From positions 75,808,495-75,872,494 of the forward strand of contig NC_082597.1 of NCBI RefSeq assembly GCF_030936135.1: a stretch of DNA of 64,000 nucleotides, written 5' to 3'. The DNA is from Gavia stellata (Eukaryota; Chordata; Aves; Gaviiformes; Gaviidae). The translations under genes were made by a program, and so were the position numbers. Below the pieces are notes generated by a model, which worked only from the letters and a program-made list of their open reading frames with translations, had not been told where the DNA came from and did no database searches. Below are positions 25,514 through 34,870 of this stretch, piece by piece; within the stretch, counting starts at the first letter, position 1, and each line of letters begins with the position of its first letter.

Positions 25514-27822
25514 TCACGGGCCCTCGGCGCAGGGCTCCTCGGCGGCGGCGGTCTCGGCCTCCTCGCCGGGCTCGGCGGCGGCGGCGGCGGCCAGCCCGGC
25601 GGCGGCAGCGAAGGGGTGCGGGAGGTGGGGCGTCGGGGGCAGCCCGGCGGCGGCGGCGGCGGCGGCGGCCGCCTTCTCGGCGGGGCCGAGCACGGAGGAG
25701 AGGCAGGGGAAGGAGGCGGCGGCGGCGGCCGCGGCGGCGGCTGCCTGGGCCGGGATGCCCGGGTAGAGGAGCGGGATGGGGGCGGCGGGGTAGAGGTACT
25801 TCTCCAGGCTGCCTTTATCCAGGAAGGGCTGCATGTAGGCGGCGGCGGCGGAGGGGGAGATGAAGTAGAAGGGCAGGCAGAACGGGGCCGCGGCCGCCGG
25901 CTGTCCGAAGGGGACCCCGCCGCCGCCCGCCCCCAGGGCCATCAGCGAGCCCAGCAGGGCGGCGTCGGGTCTCACCAGCGCCGCCGCCGCCGCCGCCGCC
26001 TCGGCGCCCCGCGCCGCCAGCCCCGGCGGGCCGGGCAGGGGGCTGCCGCCGCGGTCCAGCTTCAGCCGCTTGGGCGCGGGGGGCACCTCGTCCCCCGACG
26101 GCTCCTGCTTGATGGCCAGGGCGGGCAGCGCTCCCCCGGCCGCCGCCGCGGGGCCGCGCTCGGGGCGCGCCTCGCCCTCCCCGCCGTAGCCGCTGTCCGT
26201 GTCCGTGTCGGTCTCGGCGCTGAGCTCGGCGGCGTGAGTCCGCTGGATGACGGGCACGCAGTTAGCCTGGCCCTCCGGCTTGTGGCCCGGCGCGCAGGAC
26301 GGGGCGGGCGGGGAGGAAGAGGAGGAGGATCCCTTGCTGAGGGGGCCCGGCGGCGGGGAGAGGAGCTGGGGGCCGGGGAGGAACTGCGAGGAGATGGAGT
26401 GCAGGTGGCCGAGGAGCTGGGCGCATCGCTGCTCGCGGGGGGTCCAGCTCTCGAAGCGGGAGAGGTACTGCAGCACTTCCTTGGCGCACGTCTGAAAGCC
26501 CGAGTGGAAGGCGTCCAGGTCGGCCTGCACGGGAGACTTCATGGACCGCTCCCCTGCGGGGGAGACCGAGAGGGGACAGCGTTTGCTCGCGGCTCCGGTG
26601 TGGGGTGCCCCGCTCCGCGCCTCCCCCCGCCCGCCCCCGGTGCGCCCCCGCGCCGGCGCCCCCCGGGGCCCGCTTACCGTTCTGCAAAGCGATGATCTTC
26701 TGGTGCTGCTGCTCCGTTAAGGCTGTTAGCGCTTTCAAGTGTTTCAAAGTCAGTTCCAGCACCACCGCTTTCTCCAGGTGTCCCAGCGTCTGCAAAGGCA
26801 AGGGATGGGGGCGGCCCGGCTACCTCCCGGCAGGCTTTGGCCGCCGCCAAACGCCGCCTCCGTTAACTTCGGGGAAACTGGTCCCCGCGAGGCTTTACGG
26901 GCAGGGCCGCCGCCGCAGCCCGCGGGCGGGCAGGCAGGCAGGCAGGCAGCCCGGTGTCCCGCGCCCCCGCCGCCCCGGGGGCTGCGCGGCGGGCAGGCTG
27001 CCGGCGCCTGCATCTGCATGTACTTATACGCCCCTCTGCACCTTACCGTCAATTTCAGATGCTCGGGCAGTAAATCCTTCAGCTGGGCAATGCATTCGTT
27101 AATCCTGTCTCGCCTCTTCTTTTCTATCAGTCTGTGCGGCAGTTTGTACGTTTCCTGCTCAGCAAAATCCGGGAAAGCCAAGCGTTAGACAGAGTCCCTC
27201 GGCACGGCGATCAAAACCAAAACAAATGTCATGCCGACCACATGCCGCGCAAATTGTCGCCGAGGCACCGCTCTCCCCGCCGGGCCAGCTCGCTCGTAAA
27301 CCCGCTTGCAGTTCGGGGGCAAGTTAAAAGCGCAGCCCCCCGGGGATGCTGTCGGCAGTGAAGCTGCGCTGTAAAATTCAGCGAACCCCAAATAAGCGCT
27401 GAAGCGAGAACAGCCCCAGAAACTCACTCTTACCTTGCTCTCGTCCCTCTTCACGCCTCTTTTGGGTTTGCACATATAGAGGGAAGGGTAGTCCAGCCTG
27501 GAGAGAAACACAAAGCATCGGCGAGAGCGAGAGCTAGCCTAGCACCGCCGGAGCGGGCAAACCGAGCCCCAGCGCCGCGCGGGGAGCCGAGCGCTCTGCC
27601 CGAAGGGCCGCGCACGGGACCGCCCGGGTCCGCCCGCGGAGGGAGGCGAGCCCCGCGCCCCGCCGGGGAGCCGGCTCTGCTCCCTGCGCTTCACGGCACT
27701 TTCTCAAGAAGACGACGCGCCGTGGAGACGCGAGACGGAGACACTGCCCCGGCGCCTTACCCTATAAAATCCCTATGCTCCAGTAGCTGCCTCTCCGGCA
27801 AGCGGGAGATTCCTTCATCCAT
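25514..27822 (-). CDS. BHLHE41: BHLHE41 (DEC2/SHARP1), basic helix-loop-helix repressor, complete
   Basis: Five coding exons on the minus strand: 27822-27761, 27497-27434, 27154-27047, 26789-26678 and 26553-25514. All have GT-AG introns of 124-279 bases and matching phases, giving 461 residues against 482 in human. The start, MDEGISRLPERQLLEHRDF, equals the family N-terminus and has a strong Kozak context (G at -3 and +4). The bHLH region spans about residues 45-100: basic part KLPHRLIEKKRRDRINECI with the family proline, helix 2 from HLEKAVVLEL. The Orange domain is about 131-166 (FHSGFQTCAKEVLQYL). The conserved CVPVIQRTH (about 214-222) and TDTDTDSGYGGE (230-241) follow, then IKQEP, a possible SUMO site, and the basic PKRLKLD. 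Exon 5 carries polyalanine runs (about 301-307, 386-395, 410-418). The protein binds CACGTG and represses CLOCK:BMAL1 output; it has no WRPW tail. The last exon is extremely CpG-rich and carries a 476-codon antisense frame that is only a shadow. Confidence 0.98.
26928..26950. repeat. (GGCA)n short tandem repeat in BHLHE41 intron 3
   Basis: Five to six GGCA units in the intron between the exons at 27154-27047 and 26789-26678. It does not touch a splice site. Confidence 0.8.
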
Positions 27823-28062
27823 GTCTGGCAGCGGCTGACGTTTCGTCGCTGCTTTTGACCGAGCCTGCGGGATGCTGAGACCAGTCTTCGGAGCTCCGCG
27901 AGCGACGCTGCGCACATGCAGCCTCCGTCCCCCTCTCCCGTGCAGTGGCGAAAGTGTGCGGCAGCTCGTCCCCCCTGCCTGCGCCGCTGCCGCTCCCCCT
28001 GCCCGCCTCGCTCCCGCTCCCCGCGCACACTCCCGCAGCACACGCTGCGCCGCGAGTTTGCA

Positions 28063-28063
28063 C

Positions 28064-28094
<31 letters not shown>
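28063..28094. repeat. (CCG)n repeat upstream of BHLHE41
   Basis: About ten CCG/GCC units in the presumed 5' UTR or core promoter. Such tracts vary in length and can stall polymerases. Confidence 0.85.
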
Positions 28095-28161
28095 GCCGCG
28101 CCGTGCCGTGCCGTGCCTGCCCGCGGGGCACGCGCGCCGCCAGCCAGCCCCGCACCCGGCT

Positions 28162-28167
28162 CACGTG
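28162..28167. promoter_or_regulatory. BHLHE41: CACGTG E-box in the BHLHE41 promoter
   Basis: Perfect class B E-box about 340 bases upstream of the start codon, in the context GCTCACGTGCGG. It fits CLOCK:BMAL1 activation and negative autoregulation by BHLHE40/41 (established in mammals; inferred here). Confidence 0.65.
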
Positions 28168-28307
28168 CGGCGCGCGCCGGGCGGGCGCGGGGCGGGGCGG
28201 GGGGGCGGGGCGGGCGGGACCGAGGCGGGGGGGGGCCTCCGCGGGCTGCCGGGGGGGTCCCCGCCGCCGGCCCGGGGGCCGCCCTGCCAGACAGCGGCTT
28301 TCCCCCT

Positions 28308-28445
28308 GTTACTGCTATTGCTGCTATCATAATCATCGTCATTATTATTGCCACAATCGCTGTCACTATCACCGTGGGGCTGATTTTTCCAATTTTACTG
28401 TTATTACTGTCATAATTTTATTTTCATTATTTTATTTGTATTTGG
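28308..28445. repeat. Degenerate trinucleotide (ATT/ATC/GCT) tract
   Basis: A run with a strong three-base period (GCTATTGCTGCTATCATAAT, CATTATTATTGCC, TTTTACTGTTATTACTGTC) set between two CpG-rich blocks. It breaks the island sharply with AT-rich sequence. It looks like an eroded microsatellite, and the frames it opens are artefacts. Confidence 0.6.
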
Positions 28446-28608
28446 GGAGGAGACCCGCCCGTGGAAAACGCGCCCACGGGGGATCGAGCCCCTGTCCCCG
28501 GGGCGCGCCAGCTGCCCGTGAGGCAAAGCGACTGCCACACCGGGGCGGGGGGGGGGGCAGCCGCCAGCCTTTCCCGGGGGGACGGGTAGGGGGTCACGTT
28601 TGGTATAC

Positions 28609-28618
28609 GTTTTATATA
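28609..28618 (-). promoter_or_regulatory. TATA-like element upstream of BHLHE41
   Basis: TATATAAAAC on the minus strand, about 790 bases before the BHLHE41 start codon. If functional it would give a long 5' UTR; it may equally be chance AT-rich sequence. Confidence 0.25.
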
Positions 28619-28639
28619 CATGTATTTACGGAGGCGTGG

Positions 28640-29800
28640 GCACGAAGACGCGCACACGCTTGTTTTCGCGGTGCGGCACCGGCAGCCCGCGGCGCTCCCT
28701 GGCTCGGCGCCGCCGTGCCGCAGCTCTCGCCCCCGCCGCTGCCGCCGCTGCTCCCGGCGGCTCTCCCGCCCGACCTTTGGACGGGAGCCGGATCTGCCTG
28801 CAACGCCAGACCGCCGCAAGATCGTTTCTTATATCCATACGGATATATATATATATCTGCGTGTATAGATACATAAAATATGTATACATACAACATAAAC
28901 ATATCCGTACTTTGACGCTGCGCTCCTTACGGGCAGCCCGCATCCCTGCGGGGCGCAGGGGGTGACATTGGGCGAGGATTTGCACCGGTGCAGCGTGACC
29001 GCCCGCGGCAGCCCCGGGACGGGGCGGGAACCCCCGCGTCCCCCCGCCCTCGTCCCTGCGCGCCGGGCGCGCCCGCGCAGCCCCCGCTCCCCGCCGGCGG
29101 CGGCACCGACAGCCGCCTCCCTAATCCCGTCTCACACTGGTACGAGCACAGGGCCGGCAACGTGACCCGACCTGCTGCCACATCACTGCCGCCGGCAGCA
29201 CCGGGCGGCCTTGCCCCGCCGCCCCCCGCCAGCAGGCGCCGGCAGCCGGCGGCACCGGGCAGCACCGGGCACCCCCCAGCTCGGGGTACCGGGCGCCGTG
29301 CCCCTCCAGCCCCGCACCCCCCCTTGCCGGGCAGCCCGCCAGGACCCCCCTGCCCGCGGAAGAGGGGGGTGCTGCTGCCCCGAGGAAATGGGATGCTCTT
29401 CCCCGTGGCCCGGGCAGAAGCGCTGTGTGTGTGTCCCTGCGTGTGCGCTGTCTCTGCACGCCGGCGCGGCATGTGCGGCCCTGCAACGTGCGGGGTGTGC
29501 GGGGTGTGCAGCGGCCCTGTCCCCACGTGCTGTGCGGGGGGAGAGGAGCTCCCCCCCCGCCCCCGACACAGGGCCGAGCTGGCTGCTTTCTCTCCGGTAT
29601 TCCCGGCGGGAAGCGCAGGCGGGAGGTGTCAGCAGAGGCGATCCATAGAGATGTGTTTATCCCCCCCCCGCCAGCCCCGACCGCTCGCCTTTCCCTTGGT
29701 CCAGCTTTGCTCCCTGCCTCCCGCAGGCTCGCTCCTGGGGGGGCCTGCCCCCCATCCCGGCGCGCAGCGAGGAAAGGGGCCGTTTCGGGCTCCCACAGCA
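28640..29800. promoter_or_regulatory. Distal CpG-rich block upstream of BHLHE41
   Basis: GC- and CpG-rich sequence continuing from the BHLHE41 promoter, interrupted near 28820-28920 by an AT-rich piece with a short TA run. It has frames of up to 278 codons on either strand, all Pro/Ala/Gly/Arg-rich, which I take as composition artefacts. A plus-strand AATAAA sits at 29820-29825. It could host a divergent transcript, but no splice-supported exon is seen. Confidence 0.5.
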
Positions 29801-29879
29801 GCTGGGAGGGAATTACCCCAATAAACAAAGCACCTCCCCGCCAGCCAAAAGAGAGACGAGAGCCTCGCATCATTCCTTT

Positions 29880-30435
29880 CTAGAGATCGTGCTTTACAGG
29901 TAACCTTATCAGGAGGGTAACTCGTGATTTTTACACGCGGGGGGCTGCTGAAACCACGCTGCCCGTACGTAAAGTGCGAATGAGGTTTTAGGAGCAGCTC
30001 TGATGAGGTGTCAGAGGCTCCTGCTCGGCAGGCGAGCGAGTGGCACTGCAGGCTTGTATAGCTCTTTCCCTGTTACCCTGATGACATTTTCACACTGTCA
30101 GTGCAACTAAACTGGGGGCTAAAAATAAACAACATAAATGTATGCCACATGCCTATAGGTTATATTTGGGGATGTCGGAAGGAGAGGCTTGTGGACTGCT
30201 ACAGGGATTGTTGGGAGAATCCGCTGCCAGTCAGAAAAGCCAACTGTTACAGAGGCTGGACTATATAGACCGGCTCCCTTGGGAAAGGGGATTGCAGACT
30301 GCAAGTGAAGTTTGCTGGGTGTCAGCATGTGCCAGCGGTAGTTAACCATGCAGGGTGGCTACTGGTTGCCCCAAGTTGGGCATCCATGTTGGACATCTAA
30401 GAGGGAGCTACACGCTCTTTTGCTAGTCAGTGGAG
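29880..30435. other. Intergenic stretch, nothing recognised
   Basis: Returns to ordinary base composition after the CpG-rich block. No exon, RNA gene or repeat was recognised. Confidence 0.5.
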
Positions 30436-30439
30436 AGAA

Positions 30440-31300
30440 ACAAGGACCTTCAGCATGAAATTCCTCTCCTCCTGGCTGAACTGGTCTTTGAGAAAGCATC
30501 AAGAAAACTGGAGGCACAGCCCAAATAAAAGAAGGAGCTTAACCCTGAGGTAAAGCACATGGAGACCTTTTGGGGGAGTGCTGACTCAAAGGGAGCTTGA
30601 ACTCTGAAAGAAAAGACAGTTTCCTCCAGCCGATTCCTCCCAGGAGCAGGAGAGCAGGGCTTTGCATGGTTTCTATAACTAATATATGGGGTGGGGAGCA
30701 GGGGGTGAGCATTTCTGGAGCATGTCCTTATGGAGCACCTGGAGCATTTCTGGAGCATCTTTGCCAGCTTCATCCTCTCTGGAACAACCTGCAAATCTTC
30801 AAATTGTGGAAACAATGTCCGGAGTGAGACTCGGCTTCTAGGAGGAGAAGTCCTAATGCTGGGTTTCCTCTGGAACAAAGTGGGAATGGAAATCGAAAAT
30901 TACCAAAAGATGCAAAACATGAGCTGAGACAGCTGGAGACTTTGCAAAAAGAGTTCAAGCAACATCTGGAAACTTCTAAGAGAGGTTTATAAGAGGTCAC
31001 CTGCAGACAAGGATAAAAGGCTTCAGTGTCCAGAGAGAGTGCAAAATTCTCCTGGAAGATTCCCAGTTTAAAATGGCAAGATGGATCAAAGCGGTGATCA
31101 GCAGCATGACTATCATGGAAAAGAATGTTTTCCAGAAAATAAGAGGCACAAGAAAAGCTTTGGCAAATTTACAAGCCAAGATGAACCACAGCAAAGAGTT
31201 AAGAAACTGAAGAAATCACTCAGAAAAGGAAATCAAAGGTTTGCAGGTCAGCACAGGAAAAAACAACCTCCTGCTGTAGACAAGGGCTAGCCGTAAGATT
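30440..31300 (+). pseudogene. Broken coiled-coil-like coding remnant (possible gag)
   Basis: Three-frame reading gives protein-like, Lys/Glu/Leu-rich pieces broken by stops, for example ELVFEKASRKLEAQPK (around 30475-30530), HELRQLETLQKEFKQHLE (around 30918-30975) and WIKAVISSMTIMEKNVFQ (around 31080-31140). It lies where gag would be expected relative to the downstream pol motifs. No CCHC knuckle was found, so it could instead be an unrelated pseudogene. Confidence 0.35.
30709..30758 (+). repeat. Two copies of a 15-bp word with 35-bp period
   Basis: GCATTTCTGGAGCAT occurs at 30709-30723 and 30744-30758, with a related TGGAGCACCTGGAGCAT in between. A small degenerate tandem repeat inside the retroelement region. 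Confidence 0.7.
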
Positions 31301-32810
31301 GCCTACTACCAAACACTCGCCACCATTTTCAGTCTGCAGGAGGAAGGAATCAGACTGTCTGTCCCAGCTGAATCAGTGCAAAAGCCACGGTCTTTGAGGA
31401 GAATACATTTGGGAGGTTTATTCAACTCAGTCCATAACCACGGCGTAAGGGAACGGCTCTGAAATAGGGTGTCTAGGAGCCAACTTAATGGGTTCAGCTC
31501 TTATGGCAGCGAGTACTTGCCTTCAGGAAAAAAGATTGAATTATCTAGGCTGGCTGTATGACTAGAATCAACCAGCAAATTAGAGAGAGCTGGTCAGCTG
31601 TGTGCTACAAAGTGGGGGACAAAGAGAATTCAGCTGCAGGATCTGCATCATTTTGGTTGAATAACAAGATAGTACTGAAGACTTCCAGGGTAAATGGACA
31701 TTGACCTATTAATAGGTTTTCAGTTATGGGATGACCAGATTGAGACTGGGGAAAAAAATGAAACAAGAGCACATAAAAACCTGAGCTGGGTGAGAAAAAA
31801 GGTCCATCTGTCCCGGAGCCCAGCAGGAGGTGCCTCGGGAGGAGCAGATGAACAGAGCATGCACGTAATGAAAGCTTCCCAGGCCAGTCTCCCAGGTCCT
31901 GGTGGCTCGTGGTGCACAGACTACCTGAGGCAGAAACGGTGTCTCTGTGTTTAATGGGAAGCCAAAGACGCGTGAGAGGCAGAGGAATTTGCCAAGGTCC
32001 TTAAATCAGGGCTGCAGCAGAGCATTGGGCCAGGAAGCAGACACCGGTGAGAAGTTGGTCGGTCACCGGGGGTCCTGGCAGTGCAGCTCTGTGGCTAACC
32101 CAGAAGAAAAGAGAACTTTCTATTTCAAGAGACTGCAACACATACCTAAGGTATGTAAAACGAGAGAGACAGCGGCCATGCAAAAATGCAGCTGAATTCA
32201 GAAGCAGAAATAAAATAACCTGACTGTGGGAAGGTGGTAGGCCAAGACAAGACACAACATGCAACGAAGCCTTCGCGGTGTTGCAAAATGGGGAAATGGG
32301 GGTAGATCCAGCTTGGAGGGCAGAGTCAGGACCACATTTTTGTGCAGGACTGTTACAAAAACCTTACAAGGAGGAGATTGGTCACAGAGGCACTCCTAGG
32401 CCATGTGAAATGAATGATATTAACAGAGATGCCCCAAAGTCTACCAAACCAGCCAAGCTAGACTGGAACTTGGGCTAATGGTGGCCAAGCTAATCTGCTT
32501 GAAGTGGATAATGGTGACAGGAGAGCGTAGACACTTCCAAACCTGGGAAAGTCAGATTGGTGAAACAGGGGCACTGGAGCAAAAAATGAGGCATGATGTT
32601 GTCCTCAGTGCCCTGTGGTTGTAAATGTGTGATAAACACCAGGAACTGTGCCTTACTTACCCTGTCAGTTTGGAAATTCCCTTTAAAGACATGTTTCAAG
32701 TGAAGCAAACTATTTGCAGGTAGCTGGTCTGCAATGAAAAGCTGTCCTGTCTCCCAGGGCAGTAAAAAATAAAGGTGGCTCCACTCTGAGGTTGCTTCCA
32801 GCCCTGACTG

Positions 32811-33296
32811 ATGGAAGGGTCTGAAACGTGCCTGGAGATCTGGGGCCTCCAGAGACTCTTACCCAACAAGTCAGTCAGATCTTGTGGATATGAAACAGAA
32901 ATGATCCCCATCTGTCTGCTGGATGTTTTCCAGGTGCAGCAATCAGGAACAAGTAAAACAACCTTCCCCCTAAGTCCCCCATCTGAAGTCACTAGAAATG
33001 TGAATGAAGACACCTTGGATGATACCATTGGGTTCAGTTCGATCATTCACAATAGATCTAAAAGCTCTATATTGACAGGCAGAACGGAGCTGAAAGATGG
33101 GGAAAATTGCTGTCTCAGCAAAGCCCAGTCTGGCAATTTAGTGATGGTCAGGAGCTTAAGTAATGCACCAGCTACACTGGAGAGGCTGGTGGGGAAGGCA
33201 TGGCATGCCACGCAAACAGGAGGCCTTGGATGGCCTCAGCCTTTCAAGAAGTCTGTTGTGCTTAGGCTATTTATGGGTGCATGCCGAGACCTTTGA
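32811..33296 (+). pseudogene. Ty3/gypsy reverse transcriptase fragment
   Basis: An open stretch of 161 codons. Near its start ETCLEIWGLQ and VRSCGYETEM correspond to the 'DTL..LGG ... LRSGYWQ.EM' block of Ty3/gypsy RT. SKTTFPLSP resembles 'KTAFSTP'. At 33156-33191 LSNAPATLERLV matches the diagnostic 'FGLSNAPATFQRLM' motif. About 45 extra codons lie before that motif, which looks like an insertion. The catalytic YLDD box is not seen downstream, so the domain is incomplete. RT copies RNA into DNA in retrotransposition; this copy is inactive. Confidence 0.75.
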
Positions 33297-34370
33297 ACAA
33301 GAAGTGGTAGGTGCAGGTACACATGGTTTGTGAGAAGTTCAAGGCTGACAGTCTGTAACTGGTCCCAAAGGAAAGGGAGCTGTTCCAAAAGCAGGTAACT
33401 TAGGTCCGCCACAGAACTGCTGATGGGGAATTTCCACTGATAAAACCAAAACTGAGAGTGCATGGAGCTGGCCCGCTCCCCAGCCACTTGCGGAGGTGCG
33501 GGTCGGTAGGACTCTGCTCCTATTACAGCAGGTTTGTTTGTAGATTTGCTAAGGTTGCACAACCTTGCACAGGCAAGATGACAGAGGGGGAGCATTTCAG
33601 TGCCCAACAGAATGAGATTTAGCAGTTTCAACTAGTGCAATTCTTGCCAGTGGTTAAATTTACTGATAAGTTGTGTTGGTATTTGCACAGGAGGAACACT
33701 ATAGTAAGGGTAGGCCATGCATCCCTGCAATAGCTCATTCTGTGAGCCTAGGAATCCTGAATGCAATTTGTCCGAGTATTAAGGAAAATGTCAATTTTGC
33801 AACTGCACAGTTAACTAGACGCCTGGGCATAAATGGTCTAGTGGCAATGCCTAGTCCAGGCAGCACCTCTGGGGCTCGGTGCAAACAATGTCATGGATCT
33901 GAAATGGAAGAGTTGATTCTTCAAGGGGATGAATGCAGAGAAGGAGATGCTTGTTTCCTCTCTTACAGCCTGTAGATGTGCAAATGCTTCTAGTTCACCC
34001 AGGAGAACCGAGGAAGGGCAATGCCAGGGAGGGAGCGTGGGCTCCTGAACCAGTCCACGCCAGAAGGTGCATCACAGAAAGGATCCCAGTAGGATACAAC
34101 TAGCAAATGAGCTGGGAAACTCAACTGTCCTGGAATTTGGAGCGCAATGAAGTGTATCTTTGGAGTACCAAGGGAAAAGCATTCTGGTCATGGTGAGAAA
34201 GTTTGGAGTTAAAGGTGAAATACTGCATAAAAGTTACAGTGTTTGGAAACAAGCTGTAGAGCACCTTGTTAGGTGATGTCTGGAGCAGGAAGTTCTGAGA
34301 TTATTATTTTAAAACTGCCAAATGTTTTGAACCATACTGGGTTTCTATAGATTTCCAAAAAGCCTTAGTT

Positions 34371-34436
34371 AAGCTAAGGGGAAAATCCTATTGGGTAAGA
34401 TTCAGGAAGGATGTAGAAAATGTGTGCAGGAGATGA
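34371..34436 (+). pseudogene. Integrase zinc-finger region remnant
   Basis: Reads KLRGKSYWVRFRKDVENVCR before a stop, matching the Ty3/gypsy 'L+.+FYW.G.R+DVE..CR' segment at the end of the HHCC finger. The next frame gives NAPIANNGP, like the linker that follows. Frame shifts lie on both sides. Confidence 0.65.
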
Positions 34437-34519
34437 ATGCCCCTATTGCAAATAACGGTCCCACAGAAACACAGAGAGACACCATGAAATAATGTCTGAC
34501 AGAGTCATTTCATTAATGG

Positions 34520-34852
34520 GCTGCGTTGCCTGATATTCTTGGGTTTCTGTCTGAGGCAGATTCTGGGAGCTGCAGACTATTTCACAAAACGCCCTGAAGC
34601 TTGTCTGTTAGGACACTAGTGCCAGATGTCCAAGAGAAAGACATCCTCTCCCTCCAAGTCCTAGGAGGTATGGGAGGATTGCACAAAGCTCAAGGGAGAA
34701 ACACTGAATCCAGAACATTTCAGCAGATCTGTGAGGTGGTTGGGATCCCTAAAACATCTCCATGTGACCACAGCCTGAACGGTTGGTGGGATGTTTTTTT
34801 GCAGACTCTTACAGTCTACTGCTTTGCTCCTCAGAACTGCATGAAGTGGTAA
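34520..34852 (+). pseudogene. Ty3/gypsy integrase core fragment
   Basis: Three adjacent pieces in three frames match the integrase core in order: ALPDILGFLSEADSGS (34523-34570; family 'ALDILGPLPETDSGN'), ADYFTKRPEA (34572-34601; family 'DYFTKWPEA'), and QGRNTESRTFQQICEVVGI followed by PKT (34691-34756; family 'DQGRNFES.LF..CE.LGI.KT'). The expected 'HPQSDG.VERFN' is worn to HSLNGWWDVF. At least two frameshifts are needed to read it, and catalytic Asp/Glu are lost in part (the Asp of DQGRN reads Ala), so it is dead. Confidence 0.8.
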
Positions 34853-34870
34853 GACCCAACATATTCCAGT

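Larger units (their letters stand above)
27823..28300 (-). promoter_or_regulatory. BHLHE41: BHLHE41 5' UTR and CpG-island promoter
   Basis: CpG-dense sequence directly upstream of the start codon, with GGGGCGGGG-type Sp1 sites (28190-28230) and a consensus E-box. A CCG repeat lies at 28063-28094. The transcription start is not determined. Clock control of this gene through E-boxes is established for mammals; here it is inferred from the motif. Confidence 0.65.
30436..34870 (+). mobile_element. Decayed Ty3/gypsy-type retroelement
   Basis: A plus-strand fossil recognised from pol motifs in standard Ty3/gypsy order: a weak protease-like DTG near 32040, reverse transcriptase at 32811-33296, the zinc-finger region before integrase at 34371-34436, and integrase at 34520-34815. 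Stops and frameshifts separate the pieces, so it is not functional. Spacing between motifs (about 1.1 kb DTG to RT, 1.2 kb RT to the finger) fits an element of this type with some loss. No LTRs could be found by eye, so both ends are approximate; the 5' limit rests on the coiled-coil-like remnant at 30440-31300. The clade is not assigned. Confidence 0.75.

Noticed and set aside
25265-26695. 476-codon plus-strand frame
   Set aside because: It is exactly antisense to BHLHE41 exon 5 and intron 4. Its Gly/Ala/Arg runs mirror the coding strand's GC-rich codons, and it shows no domain.
28609-28618. TATATAAAAC as the BHLHE41 core promoter
   Set aside because: Kept only as a weak candidate. It is far from the start codon, in an AT-rich pocket, and the gene has a CpG-island promoter that needs no TATA box.
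27872-28876. 334-codon plus-strand frame across the BHLHE41 promoter
   Set aside because: It crosses promoter GC repeats and the degenerate trinucleotide tract, and has low-complexity composition and no homology I can recognise.
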